Below are positions 1 to 10,293 of a DNA stretch of 64,000 bases, piece after piece. The DNA is taken from contig NC_092569.1 in the NCBI RefSeq assembly GCF_037975245.1, positions 10,760,001 to 10,824,000 on the forward strand. Direction: 5' to 3'. This DNA is from Apostichopus japonicus (taxonomy: Eukaryota > Echinodermata > Holothuroidea > Aspidochirotida > Stichopodidae). The number at the start of each line of letters is the position of its first letter. The first letter of the stretch is position 1. A program made the translations under genes and the position numbers. Below the pieces are notes generated by a model. It was given only the letters and a program-made list of their open reading frames with translations, was not told where the DNA came from and did not search any database.

Positions 1-301
1 GGGCTTCCCCCCCCCCCAGAAGTATAAGTGTTTGCTCTCATTTTTATATGTTATACTCTTCAATATGAATACATAACAAAGAAAACGATGATGATGTTGA
101 TAACTAAGAACATACAGAAAGTCATTTTAGTGCCTTTCTTTAAGCAATCTATTTTGCAAGCGTGTCTTACTCTAACTGTGATGTGCTATATATCTATAGT
201 TCTATATATACTTGTTACACACCATTGAGCGGATGTACATTACTCTGCAATTGCTGCATACCTGTGATATAACAGCGTACTGTTGATTATCTCTCTGTTA
301 G

Positions 302-595
302 CTACTACAGCGGTGCCACCCCTGGTAACTACCAGACAGGTGAACCTTACTATGCTACCAACCAATGCATCACTTACTACAACAGTGCAACCAACCACGG
401 CGATACCACAAACGACTAACACTTCTTTAGCTATAAACACAACATTAGATATGGTCACGTCGAGTCCATCAACACTCAAAGCAGGTACACAGACGGGCAT
501 GACGTCAGCGAATGATGACGTCACATCATCTAGCATGTCTCCAGGGCCACCTATTTTAGCAATCGGTGATGGCGTCATCAGCGAAGAGGTTGCAG
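302..595 (+). CDS. Gene A stalk exon
   Basis: The acceptor CTCTCTGTTAG precedes position 302 and the donor is GTAATT at 596. The exon encodes about 98 residues very rich in Thr, Ser and Pro, with several N-x-T/S sites near the start, as in an O-glycosylated mucin-like stalk. A 110 bp truncated copy of its beginning is found at 17170-17280. Confidence 0.7.
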
Positions 596-3099
596 GTAAT
601 TTATACAACTTTCGATATAAAATGTACAGAAACGCGAGGGGGGGGGGAGGAGTGGAAGAAGCGTGAGGGGGGGGGGCAGAATATCAAGATGGGTGGTTGA
701 TAAGCATCTTGACGTATTACCTACAAGAGACAACGAAAAGATGTGTACATTTCCTAAATCGTCAAAACCTACATAATCAATTACATGTACAGCAGTTTAA
801 TCGCACATTGTTTCTGATTGTGTTGTCAGACGATTTGGTTTTCTAGCAACTGAATCGCGCCATTTTAGGTTTGAAGAAATATGTCAAACCTTACGTAGTA
901 AAAATTGTTCTAGTTACATCAATAAACCTGTGGAAAAGGGAAAGCAAATGTGTGTTATCTGCAACTAAGGTAGCGTACGCCCATTAAAAGCCCCATTGAC
1001 TTACACACTAAATCACAAAAGTAATGTCTTCTCTAAGCCTAGATAGAAGTTTTCACTTGCTAAACGCTACCCATCACTGGATAGCTGACAAGTTGGCCTT
1101 TCATGGCACCATCAATTTTCCGTACCATGACCATGTAAATTTTTTGCTACGAGAGCCGGAACTTTTCGTCACTTGTAAACAAACCTCTCCACTCAGTGGT
1201 AAACAAATTTCCTATACGCTGCTCCTTGGAGGCCTAAAGGGGTCTAAAATTGCCTCAATTGACCCAATTTTTTAACCACATGTGCTTCCATTCATGTTCT
1301 TTAACATCAAAGCCACAAAAAAACACATCCTAATTGATAACATAGCAAAAAAGTTGTTCTCCTGTTCCTAATTGGCACTTTTCCTGAAGGAGAACATTTG
1401 CCGCGGATTGATATAGAGGCTAATAGGAGTATGCCACCTTAAGTATTAAAGCTTATATTCAGCTAATGTATACATGACTGTGTTATACGTTCTTGGAGAA
1501 TATTGTACTGCAATTGTTTGATTTTTTTTCGAGGAACATTGGAATACAATGATGTATTTTAGTAGTGGAATGCAATAAACTGTTTTGGTAATAAAAAAGA
1601 AATGAAAAAAAAATGTTGTTTCTTTTCCACTTCTGATTTTTAGTAAGTCTCGTATTGGTGGCGGTATTTCTTTTCGCATCGACCTGCCTTCTCCTCTTTC
1701 TAACATTGATACTACACTGCTGCAAATGTTGCTGTAACGGGTTTGTACTATAAAACATCGAGAAAAAAAATTATATTTTTTTTTGAAATATTTAAATTTC
1801 TCTTATATTCTGTACTCGCATGCGTGTAATTTTTGTTCATGTAAATAAATTAATTTACCCTAATTAGGATGCGATTCTCAATTGTTCTCGGAAGGCAAGA
1901 TAGGCCTACATGAAAACACAATATCAGCTTTTACGGTTTCTCTCTGAGTCGCACGGCCTCCGAACAATGGCAATTAATTAAAAATACACATTAACGTTTG
2001 CAACTGCACGTTCGTTACATTAAATTTGGGATAAACAAAGTTGACTACATGAATAGTTATTAAACTGCTCATTATGTAACCACGATTGTAACCTCGTAGC
2101 TTTCCTATCAACATGCAACCGGATACTTTCGTTTGTTTTCTAACATCAAGCAAACAAATGTACATTGTGTGTATGTGGAGAGGGGGGTGGGGTGGTAAGC
2201 ACGTGGTTCCGTGATGCTCCGGAGGGTGTCAATCTGGAACAGAAAGAGATCATTGTTTTATGTATATTGTATTTTACATTTGTCTTTGTCTCAATTACCT
2301 CTCCAGTAATCAACTTCCAGCTCACATCATCTACCACGCCCCCAGTTATATCAATCCAGACGCTAGACTAGCCCCGGAGGAGTACATGCATTTAAACCTG
2401 AACGGACGTAGAGGGTCCGTTTCCACGGAGACGGGTACAGAGTTCCTAACTCTGTCCGATAGAGGTGGTACACGTAAATCACAGGACCGTAGTTCATTCA
2501 GTAGCTTAAGCGGATCGAGACCGACTACTCGTCTCTTGGGTAGAAGAACTAGCCGAACGTTTCCAGGAGTTCGGGATATTAAGAATTTCCTCCACGATAT
2601 TCATGTTAGAAGGGTACGGACTTTTAGTTCACACGTGACGGCGGCGGAACTGGACGTGGTTCGCCGCCGGCTTGAGTCGGCAAGCAGAATGCATCCGCAC
2701 CGGGACAGAACGAGATCTACGATATTACTTGAAAGATCGGGGTCGACTGTCCGACCAGTTAGTGAAATATCGGAACACTTTTATTATAGTCTTTTCCCGG
2801 AAGCTCATACCGACTACCCGATGGATTCCGAATCCAGCCGAAGCTCACTCGTAGACTTTCGCGTGGAAGTCCCGGCACGGGTCGGAACTATAGAATTGTT
2901 AAGTCACCCTAGTCGGGCACATCGACGACGAACGAACAGTAGCAACCTGAGGATCATATGGACCAGTGAAGGGGGCGCTGTTTCAGACTTGCCACAAGTC
3001 GAGTCACAATCGACTCAACAAAACCCAGATACTTCTTCATCTGAAATGGTAGAAAACGAAATTTATGAATCATACTCAGATGACGAAGTAAAATGTTGA
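302..3099 (+). CDS. Gene A: single-pass membrane protein, 3' part (three exons)
   Basis: The exons are 302-595, 1644-1740 and 2307-3099, joined in phases 1 and 2 with canonical GT-AG borders; the first needs one base from an exon outside the window, so the gene is 5' partial. The joined product reads as a Thr/Ser-rich extracellular stalk of about 98 residues, one hydrophobic segment, a membrane-proximal cysteine cluster and a 264-residue cytoplasmic tail ending at TAG-free ORF end 3099 (stop TGA). An AATAAA candidate lies near 3656. I do not recognise the family and no ectodomain fold is visible here. Its terminal-exon structure is the same as in gene E at the other end of the window, so the two may be related receptors. 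Function is not assigned; a cell-surface adhesion or signalling role would be inference only. Confidence 0.72.
1644..1740 (+). CDS. Gene A transmembrane exon
   Basis: The 97-base exon follows the acceptor GATTTTTAG. It encodes a stretch of about 22 hydrophobic residues (Val/Leu/Phe/Ala) followed by a HCCKCCC cluster, a typical palmitoylation-type site just inside the membrane. The donor at 1741 gives phase 2, which fits the tail exon; an alternative GT at 1734 would break the frame. Confidence 0.7.
2307..3099 (+). CDS. Gene A cytoplasmic tail exon
   Basis: The last exon follows the acceptor CTCTCCAG and runs open for 264 codons. The tail is rich in Ser and Arg, contains an EEYMHL motif near its start and EIYESYSDDE close to the end, and has no enzyme domain I can recognise. 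GC content and codon regularity are clearly above the flanking introns. Confidence 0.72.
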
Positions 3100-3290
3100 A
3101 CGAAATTTTCAGTCACGAGATGTGATTGGAGCTATACGTACCTAATATATGGAACATAGAGACGGGCCGTTAGATATGAAATATTGACAATCAATTGCTA
3201 GTGCGCAGAAAGGGCCTAGTTAAGCCTTCGGATGTGTCAATGCATCCAATAGCGCCATCTGGAGTCTGGCATTACAACGGGGTACAGGAT

Positions 3291-3684
3291 CAGTGGAAAC
3301 CAGCATTCGAGACCAATTGGACCTTAAAGGTCTGCTGTATAGACCCCATCTATAGCACGCTATCATGGAAGAGTTTCTTAAGATTACGTAATCGACCTGC
3401 CTTGGTCGTAAAATGACGTCTTTTCACCAATTAGTCTGCAACGCCTGCCACATATTTTTTCTTGTATGTGGGGCTTTTTGTGAACGCTGTATGATTAACT
3501 AGACTGTAGAAATGAACATATTTCCACACATTGTTTTCAAAAAGAGTCTAAAGCTATGCAGGTTAATTGTCGAGCCCTGAAGTCAATTTACGATTGTGGC
3601 AGGTCGATTACGTAATCACAAAACATTCCTAGCAATAGCGTGCTATAATTGGAGCCAATAAAGCATATCTTTAATCTCCACTGT
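3291..3684. repeat. Imperfect foldback repeat downstream of gene A
   Basis: The arm at about 3349-3420 is repeated in inverted orientation at about 3580-3648. Both contain the self-palindromic GATTACGTAATC and a TATAGCACGCTAT block, and weaker similarity extends outwards to a CAGTGGA end. The loop is about 160 bp. It looks like a foldback MITE-like element; the coding-like open frame at 3195-3416 inside it is not a gene. Confidence 0.55.
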
Positions 3685-4571
3685 GCTCAACATCAATATT
3701 GCTGATTAGGGCTGCCGTGAGCATGACGTCACAAGTCGGATGTGACGTCGTCTTTGGACAGTTTGTGAGATTTTCAGTGACATTTACCTTTAATAATGAT
3801 CCTTAAACGGTAAGGGGTGATCTGGGTAAATCTCACTCATGAAAAGTTTAAGATTGGTGTGTGTTAGTTGGAGCTTGGGGTTGGGATGAGTGGCGGGTGG
3901 TTGTGGGGGGGGGGTGAGGTTGCCTACTATGTTGTCTCCATTACCCACCGAGACATAACTTCATTTATATGAATCGTTGCGGTTAACGTTTAAGGAAGGG
4001 GATTTCCCTAGGTTATATGAATTTGACGCAAAAGACCCAAATGAAGATCTGCGCATGACACAGACACACCCGTTTTCATGCTAGTATATTTTTAAATTAT
4101 CGGCGATCATGTGTAACGCACTGACTTGAAAATACACCACTGTTTTAAGTGATTCAGCCTTGTCGATTTCTTTCTCAACTGTTACTCATAATCCGGGGCT
4201 ACAAGACCCCCTCCCCCCCCCTCCACCAACCCTCTTTGGTTATCGAGCTTTCCGTTTATTCTACTGCTGTCTTATCATTCATGCCTCTACTACATGATCT
4301 TTGACATTCGTAATATTTAACCGTCCTCTTGTATTTTTTCATTTGTTTGAATACGTATTTGGGATTTTAAAATTAAACCTCCGATATACGACAGTTCCAT
4401 AGATTTTTACCTGTAAAGCTAGAAAGTCGAATAAGGGTCATTCATGTTCAAAACTTTCAAAGGGGAATCCTTACTGCATGCAATGAGCCTCAAAGTGTTT
4501 TCCCTTTATTGAGATATTGTATGTAATTGGACACTCATTAATGCATGTGAATACTTAATGAAGTAACAACC
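3685..4571. other. Intergenic, no gene seen
   Basis: There are G-rich and C-rich runs near 3905 and 4210, and the rest is AT-rich sequence. I see no exon, RNA gene or element with recognisable ends. Confidence 0.5.
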
Positions 4572-6562
4572 TTTCAGACATTACTTATAAAAACCTTTCA
4601 CCAATTTTTACCACAACAAAGAAGAAGAATAAGGTGGGAAGATTTAAGCCGTGTGGCTCGTTAGCATGCTATAGAATTCACTTTATGTTAAAAGTGTAGT
4701 TCGTCTATCCATTTTCATGTTTTTTTTTTTTAAATTTCTACTGTGGTATTTTTTATACATGTTTTACCCGTCAAGCAAAGTCATGCCTGCAGCCCTATGA
4801 AGTATCACTCCAGGCCGGTAGGAAGAGCAAACATATTCAACTGGGTGGAGGCTATGTGGAGGGATTAAAACTCCCTGACCTGTAGGCCGCTGGTTACCTT
4901 ACGTAGTGAGACCGCGACTCCTTCGCGACGGTATGAAAAAAAAACAACTTATTATTGTGTAAGCCCCTCTTTTGAGGTCGTTGAAGTGGTGACCCACGCA
5001 CATGCACGCACACGAGAATTGGCAATTGAATTCATGTCCCCACACAAACAGATAAACACACAAAAAACCCCATTCAATAGGGAATATAAACCCAAGATTC
5101 TATAGACTGCGCATACAAGCCATTGTGACGAGAGCACTAGCACTGCTGCGGATATGTACACTCGTTCCACATCGTGTTTATTCGGTTTCTTGTTTTCCAT
5201 CCTTCGTAGACGGGTTTCTGAATAATCTGTTGCATCCCTTCAATAGGATTAATATTTGAGAGATTGACCGTCGAGAAGGGTTATCTCTCAGTTGTATTCT
5301 GTACCTTGTAACGTTTCGAACCATCAGGTATAGCATATAGTTTGTACGCGCATTTACAACTGTTTTACAAGAATTTTCAGCTATCACGAGTGAGGATTTC
5401 TGAGGCCGCCATCAATTTTGAGTTTGACAATATCAAGGTGGGTTTTCATATCAAATTGTCTTCGTTTATTGACTTTATTCAGTGAAGTTTTATTTGAGAC
5501 CAAGTACTAACTATTAGGCCTAGGCCTATTGGTTACTTAATATTGTAAGCGTGATGAATGAACATTCCATCATCATCGTTATAGCTAGGTTAGTGTATTC
5601 GACTATACAAGTTAAAACCGAAGAAAATCCAAACAAAGAAGAAAGAAATATTGAATTTTCATCCAACAATTAATGGTGAAATTTACAGAAAATTTTAAAT
5701 TAATCACCAGTATAAAATCACCCACCATAGACAACCGGGCAGGAAAACCAAACGTTAGTAAACCTATTCACCAAAGCAAAAGGGGTGTGGGAGGGAGTGA
5801 GTCAGACCCCTTTTCTCCCATCTTCAAAAGTTTTGCGTGGAATCAATGGTATAGTTAGATTTTTCGAAAATGCGATGTAGGCTATAAGATCTTTCCTATA
5901 TTGTCATTTGTACGAAAGCCAAATAGTGTCATTCGAAAACGATGATTGTTAATTCGTTCGAACAAATTGTTAATCCGTTGCTAAGAATTAACAAATAGTT
6001 GTAACGTATAATTAATTTGTTCTTACGAAATGTTAATTCGTTCTAACGAAAGACGAATTCGTAGTAACGCAATTAGAAACAGTAATAATTGGTAGTAGCA
6101 ACAGATTTCCGAATGGCATGATAATATTTTATTTTGTGTATGATTGTATCGATGACATTTGTTCAGTGCCTGATACTAGGGAACTGTTTTTAGGCCATGT
6201 CCCTATAGCTCAATATACTATTCCTAGCTGTGTATATGTTAGTTTCCTTGATTAAGTGATTGGTTACGTATGTCGACCTATACATCAGAAAGGTTGTGCC
6301 GCAGGCAGGTGGGTATTATGGTTATATACATCTAGTTTCCATGGTTTCCCAGCTTCAAACGAGGAGATTTAAAGCCCGGCCAAACGATCCAGAATTGATA
6401 TTTAAAATTACTTATAATAATTGATAATAAAACGGTCATATCATGACAAAATACACGACAGACAGTGACCCAAACACACTACCCGTACGGAGTGTATCAA
6501 TAGGCTGTCGTTCATGGGTAATTTGTTTGCACGGCGATGGATAGTATAACACACATCATCTA

Positions 6563-6751
6563 TATAGTCACCCAGGAAAGAACCTGGGCACGAAAAATCA
6601 AACAACTGAACGACTGATCCGCTCTCACCCCCAGTCCCATTGCATATCGAGACTGTGACTGTGTGATCATCGTCAGGTCATGTGTATCACGATTCCCCTT
6701 GAAGGTGAACAGATACTACACATGATCTTAGCCAAAAGGCCGAGAAGCGAT
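6563..6751 (-). repeat. SINE-like repeat with U2 snRNA-derived head, copy 1
   Basis: On the minus strand, 6751 down to 6707 reads like the first 45 bases of metazoan U2 snRNA, including the GUAGUA branch-site recognition stretch; against the human sequence recalled from memory I see one difference. After that the sequence is not U2: the stem IIa region and the Sm site (AUUUUUGG) are missing. About 145 bases of other sequence follow, ending near the CCTGGGTTCTTTCC-like tail. The same head and body recur at 19405-19596 and 28785-28955, so this is a dispersed repeat rather than a functional U2 gene. Confidence 0.7.
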
Positions 6752-6971
6752 AGTGCATATGGTACACCTTGAAATTGTTCTATACAGCAAACTTACATCT
6801 TCTATAGCCCTATAGAGGCTTAGACTTATATAAAAGCCAAGTGGATTTAGAACTGGTTGAAAGAGCAAACAAAGGTAAGTCAGAAACTAGCGGAGAGGAG
6901 TCTGCAAATCCTCCTACTGTATAAGTACACTTTATAATGTCACGTAACTCTTGTAGCCGGATTAAACCAGG

Positions 6972-6999
6972 GAGTTGTTATGGAACAACTCCCTGATTA
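6972..6999. mobile_element. 28 bp palindromic micro-insertion
   Basis: An inverted repeat CAGGGAGTTG...CAACTCCCTG interrupts copy 1 where copy 2 reads straight through. It is flanked by ATTAAA on both sides, as expected of a target-site duplication. A sibling lies at 19019-19047. Confidence 0.5.
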
Positions 7000-7189
7000 A
7001 ACACTGTTGTGTAAGAGGAGTATAATGTACACATCTCCACGGAAACCACATCTTCCAGTGTAAAGAATTCCTACACGTGTGAATGATCTACGATCACTAC
7101 CGTTGTAAAATAGGGAGAATGTGTAGGTGGGGTGGGGGGGGGGGGGGTAATCATGGGTGAGCTTGCTTAAGAATCGTGACCGGTTCAAT

Positions 7190-7470
7190 AATCCAACCGG
7201 CGGCGCTGTGGGGTTTTGAAAGAAGCGGTTTATTTGGCGCATCGGGCGAAACTATGTAGCTCCTTTACGAACAATTTAAGAAATTGGCTTCTTCGACAAG
7301 AGTTAACCCTGGGCGGCGCTTTCGGTGTCTCAGACTTAGCAATACACCGGTTCCGAGCCGATATACCGGCAATGGCCAACCTTGGAGTCGATCGTGACGG
7401 AATTGTTATTTTACATACCGACGTTCGACACACTGATATTGTCCAATTTTCACGCCCGTTATAAGAATTC
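7190..7470. other. GC-rich block with a frame conserved between the duplicates
   Basis: This block and its copy at 20105-20410 stand out in an AT-rich region. An open frame of about 80 codons (7216-7464) stays open in both copies for its first 62 codons, with two substitutions and one 9-base in-frame deletion. It has no ATG and no recognised domain. It may be a promoter or 5' exon for the TspO-like gene, or simply slowly diverged duplicate sequence. Confidence 0.3.
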
Positions 7471-8756
7471 CTCGATAGCCTAATTAGTTTGCTTGTGGTT
7501 TTATTTAACGTTGCATTCAATCAGTTAAAAATCCAAAATTCAATGACGTATCGGTCTTTTTTTCTGTATTTATAAGTATAATCTATTTCTTGTAGTCTGG
7601 CCTCTTTCATCATTTCACAATAGAGATCCTTTTCATTCATGAGATTTGTCACAGAGTTTGCAAAATGTTGATATTTCTGAAACAGAAATTTAGGTCTTTG
7701 TTTAGATAGTGTCACGAATGGGCGTGCCAGTGCTTGTGTGCTTCCTGTAGGTTATGAGGCTGAAGTTGGTCAAAGCGTGATTCCTTCCAAATTGATATAA
7801 GTTTGTCATTATATATACTTACACCGATCGTTGTATATAGATTAAGCACCGTCCGCAATATGCATACCATGGAGCTGTATAAGCAGTTTGTGGAATTGTC
7901 CATGGTGTAACTTACGCTTCATCTAATGATTTTACAACAACCCTCACCACTCCATCCCTCCCTCATCCGCTCCACCCACACTGCAACAACTCATTTCGAG
8001 CAATCATGCTAGCAAATTTAGTAAACCTAAAAATCGTGATGAAACACGCCAAGGACAACCATCAAAAAAAATAACTAATGTAAAAATGAATTAACCAACA
8101 ACTAAAACGACGCCGAGAAAAAAAAAGAAGCGATAAAGAAAGATAATGCCATTGAACATATTATAAGTCACCAAATATCTGAAAAAAAATGCATTGTTCG
8201 GTTGGTTTTTGTTACCTTTGAGAATGTGAAGCGCGTGGTTGTCTTTGCACCCCTGTGTTTAGTTTTCTTATCCAGGGTCAAATCCCATTCCGGGGAACAA
8301 CTCCAGGATCCATTCAAGCGGTTTTTGTTTTATAAAGAATAAGGGTTTATTGATTGTCGGTCGATAGATTACTTTTGTCTTTATCTCTTGCTTGTGTTTG
8401 AAAAACTTCGCTAAATTTTGATGATTACGAAGCCATTGTCAAGTGCAGGACAGGCGCGGCGGAACGGAAAAATTATTGGGGGGGCTAATGTGTGCATGGA
8501 TACTATCTAAGCGGAGCGCCACCATCGATTGGCGCGGAGCGTACAAGAAAATTTGGGGTTTTTTCAAATCCCCAGATGGCCGGAAACGGCACTTGCCGAG
8601 TGTTTTAGCCCTAAAATATGGGTCTCAAGCCTGCAATTTCTCATATTGCACGTAAAAGTCTGTAAAAACATTGTAATTTGTATATTCGATGGTGTTTTAA
8701 GAGAGTAGCAATTACTCGTAGTGTACTCGCAAAGACGTTTTTGAGTGTAGAAAGAG

Positions 8757-9816
8757 CAGTGGCGGAGCTAGGGGTATTGGTCAGGGGGGCAAGAATGGTC
8801 TGTAGGGGCGCTTTCGACACTATCTAAGCGGAGCGCCACCACAGGTTGGCACGGAGCGTACAGAAAATTTTTGAATAAAGATACTCCCTAGATTGCAGGT
8901 AATGACCCCAAGGGCGGCGGAAGCACTTTTAATCTGGGGGGGGGGGGCACCGACATCGAAGGGCACTTTGCAGAAATTCGATGGGAATGATACAGCCTTA
9001 TATATAGTACCCTTTATAACTCTTATTGTATTATCTTATTTGCGTATACACATCACTCCATCAACGCTCCCCCCCCCCCACCCTCAAGGAAAATATGCAT
9101 ATTAGCACTGCAATATCCAATGCGCAAATTGGGAAACAAGGAACAAGTTTTGTTTTGAGTAAAAACGAGGTGAAATCATGCTAGTTGCTAATGTAGGAAT
9201 CTTCCGAATAAGAGTTTATTTCTTGATAATATCTTAACAACTTTTTTCCATTCGAAATAGCTTTGAGTTTGACCCGCAGAAATACATTAGAAGTCAGGGG
9301 CGTAGCCAGGATTTGAAAGTTGTATACACGACTATATGAGCGGAGCGCCACCATCGGTTGGCGCGGAGCGTACAAGAAATTTTTTGGTTTTACAAACCCC
9401 TCAGATGGCCGGAAACGGCCCTTCCCGAGTGTTCATTCTGGTTCCCTGGCGTCTTGCTAACTTGAGACACCTCAATTTTTATGTAGAAAAAGGGCACATT
9501 TTTAACCTGAGGAAAAGTGGGGGGCACGTGCCCCCTGTGCCCCCCCGGTTCCGCCGCCCTTGAATGACCCTTTCCGGGCCCTGCTAATTTGCAGATAAAC
9601 GGAGAATAAATAGGTGGCGTCGCCATTGTGTCGGAAAATTACACCAACAGAATATGACAAATGTCAATAGGTATATGAGAGCGCAATAAAATAGTCAATA
9701 ATCGCGAATAAGTGAAAAGTAGTGAAAAGCTGAAAAGGGCGCCAGCAGTCCATTTGAGTCCGTCAGGGGGGGGGGGGCATCCGCCCCTGACTGTATATAT
9801 GAACGCTCCGCCACTA
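8757..9816 (+). mobile_element. hAT-2 nested in hAT-1
   Basis: This element starts CAGTGGCGGAGC and ends GCTCCGCCACTA. The flanking 8-mers are AGAAAGAG and AGAAAGGG (one mismatch). The same inner element at 51466-51816 has a perfect AGTAAGGG duplication, which confirms the borders. It was therefore inside hAT-1 before hAT-1 copies spread. Confidence 0.72.
8909..9562 (+). mobile_element. hAT-3 nested in hAT-2
   Basis: The terminal inverted repeats CAAGGGCGGCGGAA are identical over 14 bases. The 8 bp duplication AATGACCC is present on both sides (8901-8908 and 9563-9570). The related element at 51.5 kb is uninterrupted at this point. The internal GCGGAGCGCCA hairpin module near 9335-9378 is shared with hAT-1 and hAT-2. 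Confidence 0.85.
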
Positions 9817-10293
9817 AGAAAGGGAATGTTGGAGAACTGGCTGAAATGAGGCAAGTCATTGGCCTAAGACGAAGTTGTGTTACGCTTACCGGTACTCACA
9901 CTCACTGCTTCCACTTTTCACGGGGCGTGAAGACGCGGTTGGGGTGACAATGTGGTCTGTAGCCAGGGGACGGGCCGAGGGTCCCCCAGCAATTACTAAA
10001 ATTATTACACCTATATAATATACGTGTGCATTGGACAGATCGACAAGTATGCATTGAAAAATGAGCAGATGCACGTTTCGGAGCCTTGGTAAATATTGGG
10101 GGGGCTTATCATGCATTTGCCCCCTCAACTTTTTCATTGGGGGGGCTGAGCCCCCCCAAGCCCCCCCAGTTCCGCCGCCACTGGTGCAGGATATACGCAT
10201 GCGTCAGGTTGTGACTTTTACGGTCGTATATCTAAATTGCATCATATGTTGAATTTTGTCTTTTACAACTTTATTCTTTCCCACTGTAGGAAA

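Larger units (their letters stand above)
8451..10183 (+). mobile_element. Nested non-autonomous hAT element (outer, hAT-1)
   Basis: The ends are inverted (left CAGGCGCGGCGGAAC, right reading CAGTGGCGGCGGAAC on the other strand). The element is flanked by the 8 bp duplication GTGCAGGA at 8443-8450 and 10184-10191. The paralogous site in copy 2 (21387-21394) has a single GTGCAGGA and no insert. Eight-base target duplications and CAG-type ends point to the hAT superfamily. No transposase frame is present. Two further elements are nested inside. Confidence 0.85.

Noticed and set aside
240-608. Minus-strand frame opposite the gene A stalk exon
   Set aside because: It is the antisense shadow of a low-stop, Thr-rich coding exon; the plus-strand exon has proper splice sites and joins in phase with the next exons.
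1024-1275. 83-codon frame in gene A intron 1
   Set aside because: No splice context, no domain and ordinary intronic composition; it looks like part of a dispersed repeat.
6707-6751. A functional U2 snRNA gene
   Set aside because: Only the first 45 bases match. The stem IIa region, Sm site and 3' stem-loops are absent, and the same non-U2 body follows in two other copies.
8277-8300. A tRNA-like GGGTCAAATCCC stretch
   Set aside because: There is no matching A box, acceptor stem or anticodon arm at the required spacing.
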